Shown: in pieces, positions 13,857 through 19,408 of the stretch
Numbering within the stretch: position 1 is the stretch's first letter
How the letters are laid out: the number at the start of each line of letters is the position of its first letter
NCBI GenBank assembly: GCA_903922535.1
Contig: CAIXUF010000360.1
Location: 1-19,408 of the forward strand
Length of the DNA stretch: 19,408 nucleotides
Reading direction: 5' to 3'
DNA from: Candidatus Hydrogenedentota bacterium
GTDB taxonomy: Bacteria; Hydrogenedentota; Hydrogenedentia; Hydrogenedentiales; CAITNO01
Program-made: the position numbers and the translations under genes
Notes under the pieces: generated by a model
Seen by the model: the letters and a program-made list of their open reading frames with translations, nothing else
Database searches by the model: none
What the model was told of the DNA's origin: nothing

Positions 13857-16025
13857 ATGGATGGGCGCTTTGCCGGTGTAATCGTGTTGGCTGTGTTGGC
13901 AATGCATGCGGCCATGGGCCAGGATACGCCGGTGCGGGTGGGGGTGTATCCACAGGAGATTGCCCGAAGCTACACGATGGAAGACGGGCTGCCGTCCAAT
14001 GACGCCACCGCGGCCTGGTTTGACGGGGACACCCTGATGGCTATAGCCGGGGAGAAGACAGTGACGCTTGAGGGCAACCGCTGGGTGGAGGCGGAGGCGG
14101 AGCGCGCGCGCCGGGTGCTGGAGCCCACCGAGGGCGGATACCGGCTCGTGCCGCGACAGGAGGGGGAAACCGAGCGAATCGAGGTGCGGATGTCGGCCCC
14201 GGAGGGTCCCGAACCCAAAGTGCTGGGGACCGAGGCGGGGCTTTTCCTTCGGGACGACAACGGCCTTTACCGCAAGGAAACCGTGTCCGACGGGCAGGGC
14301 CGCCAATGGGCGGCGGCGGACGTGCGCGGGGTGGCTGTGGACACCAAGGGGCACGAATGGTTTGCGACGCTGGCCGGGGTGGGCTGCCATGACGGGGAAA
14401 ACTGGAAGTTTTACACGGGGGCGGAGGGGCTTCCCTACAATGATTTCACCTGCATGGCGGCGGGCGGGGACGGTTCGGTGTGGTTTGGGACGAAGAAGGG
14501 GGCCATTCGGTTCAAGAACGGTGAGTGGAATTACCGGCAGGGGCGGTGCTGGATTCCGAATGATCAGGTGAACGCCATCGCGGTGGACAAGAACGGTGAG
14601 GCCTGGATAGCCACGCCCGGCGGCATCGGGTGGATTGGTTTCAAGGCGATGACGCTGGCGGAAAAGGCTGCGTTTTTCGAGGACGAACTGGACCGGCTGA
14701 TCAAGCGCACGGAATACGGCTACACGGCCGAGGTGCTGCTCAAGACGCCGGGGGACAAGAGCACCGCCTTCGAACATGACAGCGACAATGACGGGCTGTG
14801 GACGGGGATGTACGGCGCGGGCGAGTGTTTCGCCTACGGGGCGACCAAGAGTCCCGCCGCGAAACAGCGCGCCACGCGGGCCTTCGAGGCGATGCGCTTT
14901 CTGCAAAAAGTCACCCAAATGAGCGATCCGAAGCCGCCCAAGGGCTATGTGGCGCGCACGATTCTACCCGGCGACGGCCCCGACCCCAACAAGGGCCGGA
15001 TGGAACTGGACCAGCGTGTGCGCAACGAGGATGACCCGCTTTGGAAGGTTTATGAGCAGCGCTGGCCCAAGACGTCGGACGGCAAATGGTACTGGAAAAG
15101 CGACACCAGCAGCGATGAACTGGACGGGCATTACTTTTTCTATCCGGCCTATTACGACCTTGTCGCCGACACGGAGGAGGAAAAAGAACGGGTGCGCGAG
15201 GTGGTGCGCGACCTGACCGACCACCTGATTGACAACGGGTTCACCCTGACGGACCACGACGGCAAGCCCACGCGGTGGGCGATTTACGGGCCTGATTCGC
15301 TGAACAATGACCCCAACTGGTGGCCCGAACGGGGGATAAAATCGCTGAGCATTCTTTCTTATCTGGCCGTGGCCGCGCACATAACGGGCGACCTGAAGTA
15401 CGGCAGCATCATACGGGAACTGGTGGACCGGCACGGCTATCGGACCAACGCCATGTTTTACAAGGTGCATTTCGGCCCCGGGTCGGGCAACCAGTCGGAC
15501 GATGAAATGGCGTTCATGTGCTTCTACAACCTGATGAAGTACAGCCGGGACGACGGGCTGAAACGCCAGATTCTGTACTCGTTCTACTCGGCCTGGACCA
15601 TTGAAGAACCCGAGATGAACCCGTTCTTCAATTTCTGCTATGCGGCGTTTGGCAGGGGCAGCACCTACACCAACGCCTACGGCCTGCGGGACATCTCGCC
15701 GTGGCCCGAATGGCTGGACGATTCCATCTTCACACTGAAGGACATTTCGCTGGACCGGATCACCTGGCCCCACCTGAACAGCCACCGGATCGACATTGTG
15801 CGGCTGTCGAAACAGCAGGCCACGGAGCCGGGCGCGCCGCACCAGCCCAACCGGGGCCACCGGATCAGCGGCAAGGTGCTGCCGGCGTCGGAGCGCAGTT
15901 TTTGCCATTGGAACACGGACCCCTGGCAACTGGACACGGGGTACGGGGGCAAAATGCTGGGCAGCGGCACGATCTTCCTGCTGCCCTATTACATGGGGCT
16001 GTACCACGGGTTCATCGTGGAGTAG
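13857..16025 (+). CDS. Secreted protein with beta-propeller repeats and a large helical (alpha/alpha-barrel-like) C-terminal domain
   Basis: The 722-residue product has a signal peptide (GVIVLAVLAMHAAMGQ, about 1-22) and acts outside the cytoplasm. Residues about 35-260 hold propeller blades of the two-component-regulator type: MEDGLPSND, GVAVDTKGHEWFAT, GEGLPYND-like GAEGLPYNDF, GGDGSVWFGTKKGAI and IAVDKNGEAWIATPGGI. From about 270 on the sequence is helical and aromatic, with SDTSSDELDGHYFFYPAYYD, RWAIYGPDSLNNDPNWWPER and a His/Trp-rich end. This is the style of alpha/alpha toroids found in polysaccharide lyases and some glycosidases. No catalytic residues can be assigned with confidence. 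The ATG at 13857 has AAGGAG seven bases upstream. Two sugar-type MFS genes follow, so a role in polysaccharide breakdown or sensing is likely but inferred. Confidence 0.85.
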   Translation: MDGRFAGVIVLAVLAMHAAMGQDTPVRVGVYPQEIARSYTMEDGLPSNDATAAWFDGDTLMAIAGEKTVTLEGNRWVEAEAERARRVLEPTEGGYRLVPRQEGETERIEVRMSAPEGPEPKVLGTEAGLFLRDDNGLYRKETVSDGQGRQWAAADVRGVAVDTKGHEWFATLAGVGCHDGENWKFYTGAEGLPYNDFTCMAAGGDGSVWFGTKKGAIRFKNGEWNYRQGRCWIPNDQVNAIAVDKNGEAWIATPGGIGWIGFKAMTLAEKAAFFEDELDRLIKRTEYGYTAEVLLKTPGDKSTAFEHDSDNDGLWTGMYGAGECFAYGATKSPAAKQRATRAFEAMRFLQKVTQMSDPKPPKGYVARTILPGDGPDPNKGRMELDQRVRNEDDPLWKVYEQRWPKTSDGKWYWKSDTSSDELDGHYFFYPAYYDLVADTEEEKERVREVVRDLTDHLIDNGFTLTDHDGKPTRWAIYGPDSLNNDPNWWPERGIKSLSILSYLAVAAHITGDLKYGSIIRELVDRHGYRTNAMFYKVHFGPGSGNQSDDEMAFMCFYNLMKYSRDDGLKRQILYSFYSAWTIEEPEMNPFFNFCYAAFGRGSTYTNAYGLRDISPWPEWLDDSIFTLKDISLDRITWPHLNSHRIDIVRLSKQQATEPGAPHQPNRGHRISGKVLPASERSFCHWNTDPWQLDTGYGGKMLGSGTIFLLPYYMGLYHGFIVE

Positions 16026-16068
16026 CCGGATACTGCATTCTTAAGGTTACAGCCCGGAATGTCTGCCC

Positions 16069-16185
16069 GGATGCAGGCGAGACGCCTGCGGTACAGGCCG
16101 GGCGCATTCTTGACATTGTGGCTGGGAACATGTGGCCGGATGCGGGCGAGACGCCTGCGGTACAGGTCGGGCGCATTCTTGACAT
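16069..16185. repeat. Two tandem copies of a 48-base repeat, period 69, each with a hairpin
   Basis: 16069-16116 and 16138-16185 agree at 46 of 48 positions. Each has GCAGGC or GCGGGC pairing with GCCTGC around GAGAC (16073-16089 and 16142-16158), followed by GGTACAGG and GCATTCTTGACAT. The change A to G in the second arm keeps pairing as G-U in RNA. Just before, GGAATGTCTGCCC (16056-16068) matches half of the hairpin repeat at 6178/8137. It lies in the 281-base spacer before the MFS genes. Confidence 0.8.
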
Positions 16186-16306
16186 GACGGACGGGGACGT
16201 GTACCTTTAGGCAGGTCGTTGTTGGGAATACACCCCTTGTCGGCCATTACAGGTGTGGCCGGAGATGAACTGTGCCCCCACGGCCCAAACGGACGGAGAG
16301 GTTTCC

Positions 16307-17617
16307 ATGGCAGACGGCGTGATGCTTCATGAGAGGAAACGGTTTGGCGACGGACTGACGGGATACCACTATCTGGTGCTCGTGGTGGCCTGCCTGGCCT
16401 GGTCCTTCGAGACTTTTGACCAGTGGCTGTTTGTGTTTTCCAAGCAGCGGGCCATTGCGGATCTGCTGGGCGCCGCGGGGTCGGATGCAAAGCTGGTGGG
16501 CTCTTGGACCAACATCGCCACGGCGTCGCTGATGATCGGCTGGGCCACCGGCGGACTGTTTTTCGGCATGATCGGCGACCGGCTCGGCCGGGTGCGCACT
16601 CTGCAATTGACGATCCTGATGTATGCGGTGCTCAGCGGGCTGAGCGGTTTTGCCCAGGACGTCTACCAGTTTTCGGCGTTGCGCTTCCTCATGGGCCTGG
16701 GCGTGGGCGGTGAATTCGCGGCCGGCGCCTCGCTGGTGGCCGAAACCTTCCCCATACACGCCCGGGCGACCGCGCTGGCCGGTGTTCAGGCGGCCTCGGC
16801 CTTTGGCAACATGACGGCGGCGGTGGTCAACGGGGCCTTCTTCAGTGCCGGACTGAGCTGGCGGTGGCTGTTCGCTGTGGGCGTGGGTCCGGCGATCATT
16901 CTGGTGATCATCCTTCGTTTTGTCCATGAGCCGGAAGTCTGGGTGCAGGCCCGTGCCGTGGCCAAGAGGGGCGCCGGCGGTTTGGGCAGCATTCTCGCGC
17001 TGTTCCGCGAGCCGCTGCTGCGGCGTCACACGTTCATCGGGGTTTCCCTGGCGGCGGTGGGCGTGATCGGCTTCTGGGGCGTCGGCGTGCTGACGCCCGA
17101 GCTGTTGCGTTCCGTGTTGAACCCGCAGAGTGTGCCCGACTTGAAGGCTTTCGCCGAAAAGTGGGTGAGCATTGCGGGCTTTTCGCAGAACTTCGGCTGC
17201 GCCTGCGGCGCCCTGTGCTTTGGCTATGTGGCACAGCGGCTGGGGCGGCGCAAGGGCTTTCTCCTTGCATTTGTTGCCTGCATGGTGATGGTGCCAGCCG
17301 TCTTCTTCCTGACAAACTCCCACTGGGTCGCGGTGGTTCTGTTCTTCCTGCTCGGTTTTGCGCTGCTGTCCGTGCTGAGCGGGTTCGCGGTGTACTTTCC
17401 CGAACTGTTCCCCACGCGGATGCGCTCGACGGGCACGGGATTCTGCTACAACGTGGCGCGGTACATCACGGCAGGCATGCTGTTCGCGACCATCCCGATC
17501 AAGGCGCACCTGGGCATGGCCGGCATGGTCTACGCGGTCATGGCGGTCTACGTGCTGGGCTGTCTCGTGATCCTCTTCGCCGCCCCGGAAACCAAGGACA
17601 AGCCGCTGCCCGAATGA
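16307..17617 (+). CDS. Major facilitator superfamily transporter (sugar/organic-acid type)
   Basis: A 436-residue inner-membrane carrier with twelve likely membrane segments, probably a proton symporter. The first helix region is YHYLVLVVACLAWSFETFDQW. MFS motif A, GDRLGRVRTL, lies after helix 2, and the matching half-repeat AQRLGRRKGF lies after helix 8. LRFLMGLGVGGEFAAGASLV carries the helix-4 motif, and VYFPELFPTRMRSTGTGFCY is the PELFPTxxR motif of sugar/metabolite porters. The ATG at 16307 is chosen with GGAGAGG five bases upstream; GTG at 16253 and ATG at 16265 have no such site. It is followed by a second MFS gene after 13 bases and preceded by the secreted propeller protein, so it probably imports a breakdown product. 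The substrate cannot be read from sequence. Confidence 0.92.
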   Translation: MADGVMLHERKRFGDGLTGYHYLVLVVACLAWSFETFDQWLFVFSKQRAIADLLGAAGSDAKLVGSWTNIATASLMIGWATGGLFFGMIGDRLGRVRTLQLTILMYAVLSGLSGFAQDVYQFSALRFLMGLGVGGEFAAGASLVAETFPIHARATALAGVQAASAFGNMTAAVVNGAFFSAGLSWRWLFAVGVGPAIILVIILRFVHEPEVWVQARAVAKRGAGGLGSILALFREPLLRRHTFIGVSLAAVGVIGFWGVGVLTPELLRSVLNPQSVPDLKAFAEKWVSIAGFSQNFGCACGALCFGYVAQRLGRRKGFLLAFVACMVMVPAVFFLTNSHWVAVVLFFLLGFALLSVLSGFAVYFPELFPTRMRSTGTGFCYNVARYITAGMLFATIPIKAHLGMAGMVYAVMAVYVLGCLVILFAAPETKDKPLPE

Positions 17618-17630
17618 CCGGAGCGACCGC

Positions 17631-18950
17631 ATGAACGACGCACAGCAGCCCGCTTCGCGCAAGGCGCCGATTCCCCATCTGCGCTGGTGGATCGGGCTGC
17701 TGCTCTTTGTTGTGACGTTCATCAACTATATCGACCGCCAGACCCTGTCGGCGCTGGCCCCGTACCTCAAAGAACAGTATGGCTGGGACGGCAACGACTA
17801 CCAGTTCATCGTGAATGCGTTCACCGTGTCCTACACGGTCATGCAGTCGGTGGTGGGACGACTTCTGGATATCTTTGGCACGCGGCTGGGCATTGCCGCA
17901 AGCGTGGCCTGCTATTCTTTTGTGGGCGCGCTGACGGCCATCGCCGGGGGCAAATACACCTTTGCGACGTTTCGGTGCCTGCTGGGCGCCGGTGAGGCGG
18001 CGAACAATCCGGGCGGCGCGAAGGCGGTATCCGAATGGTTTCCCGTAAAAGAGCGGGCGCTTGCCGTGGCGCTGTACAACAGCGGGTGCGCCGCCGGGGG
18101 GTTTGCGGCGCCGTTTGTTGCCGTGTTCATCTACTCCACTTTCCACAGTTGGCGGCCGGCATTTGTGATTACCGCGTCCATGGGCTTTGTATGGCTGATC
18201 CTGTGGCTGCTGGTTTATCGCAAGCCCGAGGAACACCCGCGCATTTCAAAAGAAGAACTGGCGCATATTCAGGCGGGCCGCGCCGCCGCCCCTTCAGGGA
18301 GTCCGGGTGAAACCGTCAAGATTGGCTGGGGAAAGCTGCTGCGCTACAAACAGACCTGGGGATTGGTGCTGGGCCGGTTTCTGCTCGATCCCTTCTGGTT
18401 TTTCGTCACGAACTGGTTCGCGCTGTTCCTGAGAGACGAGAAGCACTTCTCCCTGACCGACAGCGCGCTGGGCTCCGCGGGCCCCATGGTGGGTGCGCTG
18501 CTGGGCAGCCTTTTCGCGGGCAGCCTGTCGTCCATCCTGGTGCGCAGCGGCTGGCAGCCGGGAAGGGCCCGGCGTGTCCTGCTCATGTTCTTTGGGCCGA
18601 GCATGGCCGTCATCGCGCTGACACTGTGGACGGACAATTACTGGGCGCTTTTGGCCATTTCGGCCTACTGCATGTTTGCCTACAATTGCTGCGGCACCAT
18701 GTTCCTGACGTTGCCGACGGATGTGTTCCACACCCGGGCCGTGGGCACGGTGATGGGGCTTGCGGGCACGAGCGCCGGGTTGGGCACCATCATCACGACC
18801 AAGCTCATCGGTTCTGTGACGACCCAGTTCTCCTACGCGCCGGTGATTATTGTCGCGTCCATCGTGCCGGCGTTGGCCACCATCCTCTTCGTGACCATGG
18901 TCCGCGCGGACAAGAAGCCGGACCCCGACGGCATTCTGATGAAGTTCTGA
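17631..18950 (+). CDS. MFS transporter, hexuronate (ExuT) / anion:cation symporter type
   Basis: A 439-residue inner-membrane carrier with twelve likely membrane segments. FINYIDRQTLSALAPYLKEQ at about 30-50 is the ACS-family motif typical of ExuT/GudP-type carriers, which import hexuronates or related sugar acids with protons. GRLLDIFGTRLG is the loop 2-3 motif, and CLLGAGEAANNPGGAKAVSEW with ERALAVALYNSG is the helix 4-5 region shared with ExuT. The ATG at 17631 has GGAG seven bases upstream and lies 13 bases after the previous stop, so the two carriers form one operon. They are of different MFS subfamilies, so this is not a recent duplication. Exact substrate is inferred from family only. 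Confidence 0.92.
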   Translation: MNDAQQPASRKAPIPHLRWWIGLLLFVVTFINYIDRQTLSALAPYLKEQYGWDGNDYQFIVNAFTVSYTVMQSVVGRLLDIFGTRLGIAASVACYSFVGALTAIAGGKYTFATFRCLLGAGEAANNPGGAKAVSEWFPVKERALAVALYNSGCAAGGFAAPFVAVFIYSTFHSWRPAFVITASMGFVWLILWLLVYRKPEEHPRISKEELAHIQAGRAAAPSGSPGETVKIGWGKLLRYKQTWGLVLGRFLLDPFWFFVTNWFALFLRDEKHFSLTDSALGSAGPMVGALLGSLFAGSLSSILVRSGWQPGRARRVLLMFFGPSMAVIALTLWTDNYWALLAISAYCMFAYNCCGTMFLTLPTDVFHTRAVGTVMGLAGTSAGLGTIITTKLIGSVTTQFSYAPVIIVASIVPALATILFVTMVRADKKPDPDGILMKF

Positions 18951-18982
18951 GACCCCGTCTTCCGGCCCGAAGGGCCAATACA

Positions 18983-19093
18983 GGAAAGCTCTGGGCAACG
19001 CCCTGGGCAAATGGCGAACAACACCTTGTTGTGCCCCTTCAGGGCGTTCTTTTCTTGGCGATCCGACTTCCTGGGGCGTTGCCCCAGGCTTTC
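18983..19093. repeat. Spacer element with 24-base imperfect inverted ends and inner hairpins
   Basis: GAAAGCTCTGGGCAACGCC and five more bases (18984-19007) match the reverse complement of 19070-19093 at about 20 of 24 positions. The right end itself folds as CCTGGGGC, loop GTT, GCCCCAGG (19070-19088). Inside are GCCC/GGGC around CTTCA (19033-19045) followed by GTTCTTTTCTT, which may serve as a weak terminator of the MFS operon. A further GGCCC/GGGCC hairpin lies at 18964-18976. No reading frame is supported. Confidence 0.6.
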
Positions 19094-19169
19094 ATGTTGA
19101 AGCCTTTCAGGCCGATGAACAGGCAACGTATTGCCGGACGCAAAACGAAGAACCCGTGCATTCGTGCGA

Positions 19170-19216
19170 CATGGGCCTCTTGCCCATGATCCGGAAACAT
19201 GGGCGGGACGCCCATG
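19170..19216. repeat. Two hairpins with the same CATGGGC arms
   Basis: CATGGGC pairs with GCCCATG at 19170-19188 around CTCTT, and again at 19198-19216 around GGGAC, followed by CCACGG. Each has seven pairs and a five-base loop. The plan equals the GCAGGC/GCCTGC hairpins near 16073. Confidence 0.7.
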
Positions 19217-19236
19217 CCACGGCCAATCACACACTG

Positions 19237-19245
19237 TGGTATACT
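19237..19245 (+). promoter_or_regulatory. Candidate extended -10 promoter for the right-edge gene
   Basis: TGGTATACT is an extended -10 pattern (TGn before TATACT). The -35 region is poor, as is common for extended -10 promoters. Start would be near 19252, 38 bases before the ATG. Confidence 0.45.
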
Positions 19246-19257
19246 GGCAGGCAGCGG

Positions 19258-19281
19258 AGGCGGATTCTCCGCCTATGGAGG
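19258..19281 (+). promoter_or_regulatory. Hairpin directly before the ribosome site of the right-edge gene
   Basis: AGGCGGA (19258-19264) pairs perfectly with TCCGCCT (19268-19274) around TTC. Two bases later comes the GGAGG ribosome site (19277-19281). CCT of the stem could alternatively pair with AGG of that site. The layout would suit translation control; this is inferred. Confidence 0.4.
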
Positions 19282-19289
19282 TTTAGATC

Positions 19290-19408
19290 ATGCTTAAAGA
19301 CCGTCTTGTGCGCGTGAAAATGCGCAAATACTTCCGTGAGCAGCGCCCCGTTTCCTACGTGGGCAAGGTGACCGCGTTCAATGACTTCTGGGTGGTCATG
19401 GCCGGCAA
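19290..19408 (+). CDS. Unknown protein, N-terminal part, runs off the right edge
   Basis: The ATG at 19290 has GGAGG eight bases upstream and the codons are gene-like. The first 39 residues read MLKDRLVRVKMRKYFREQRP, then VSYVGKVTAFNDFWVVMAG. The start is basic and the rest looks like alternating beta strands of a small barrel. I do not recognise the family. It has its own candidate promoter and a hairpin before the ribosome site. The remainder is outside the window. Confidence 0.75.
   Translation, partial: MLKDRLVRVKMRKYFREQRPVSYVGKVTAFNDFWVVMAG

Noticed and set aside
1..19408. CRISPR array
   Set aside because: Repeats found are tandem, short-period or dispersed hairpins; there are no regularly spaced repeats with unique spacers and no cas genes.
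1..19408. tRNA or rRNA genes
   Set aside because: No cloverleaf pattern with a GTTCGA-type T-loop and CCA end, and no rRNA-like stretch was seen.

Overview
The window is GC-rich chromosomal DNA (about 60% or more G+C, third codon positions strongly G/C) from a Gram-negative-type bacterium. It has secreted proteins with classical signal peptides, Shine-Dalgarno sites of the GGAGG type, and intergenic spacers filled with short hairpins and 9-base-period repeats. The gene mix is an HPr/EI/HPr-kinase set without visible EII genes, a SUMF1-domain secreted protein, a propeller-plus-helical secreted protein and hexuronate-type MFS carriers. This looks like a free-living heterotroph of the Planctomycetes/Lentisphaerae/Hydrogenedentota kind. 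That placement is inference; no rRNA or other decisive marker is present.

Layout. (1) Positions 1-4534, minus strand: an operon read right to left as hpf, hprK, a GH57 glucanotransferase/amylase-like gene, ptsH and the start of ptsI. It resembles the hpf-ptsN-hprK-rapZ-ptsH-ptsI part of proteobacterial rpoN operons, but a GH57 gene sits where ptsN, rapZ and EIIA would be expected. (2) 4535-5022: promoter region of hpf, then a spacer without a convincing gene. (3) 5023-5866, minus: a secreted SUMF1/FGE-sulfatase-domain gene split by one extra G in a six-G run. (4) 5867-6328: spacer with a 9-base tandem repeat, a strong short hairpin repeat and a promoter. (5) 6329-9087, plus: a small protein with a ribbon-helix-helix-like C-terminus, an alpha/beta hydrolase, and thiS overlapping thiE. 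(6) 9088-9660: spacer that may hold a decayed minus-strand gene. (7) 9661-11429, plus: two overlapping genes for exported proteins, the second LolA/DUF2092-like only by impression. (8) 11430-11762: spacer with an inverted-repeat-bounded element. (9) 11763-13199: UDP-glucuronate decarboxylase followed by the nickel regulator NikR. (10) 13309-13713: rpsU with its own promoter, structured leader and intrinsic terminator. (11) 13857-18950: a secreted propeller/helical-barrel protein followed by two MFS carriers, the second of the hexuronate (ExuT) type, which looks like a carbohydrate-uptake module. (12) 18951-19408: repeat-rich spacer, then the first 39 codons of an unrecognised gene.

Working together: the left operon joins ribosome hibernation (HPF), HPr phosphorylation by HprK and EI, and an alpha-glucan enzyme, which suggests phosphorelay control of glycogen or maltodextrin use. 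The right module probably harvests uronate-containing material. The most unusual signals are the GH57 gene inside the Hpr/HprK operon, and a set of intergenic hairpins whose arms differ in sequence but keep their pairing.
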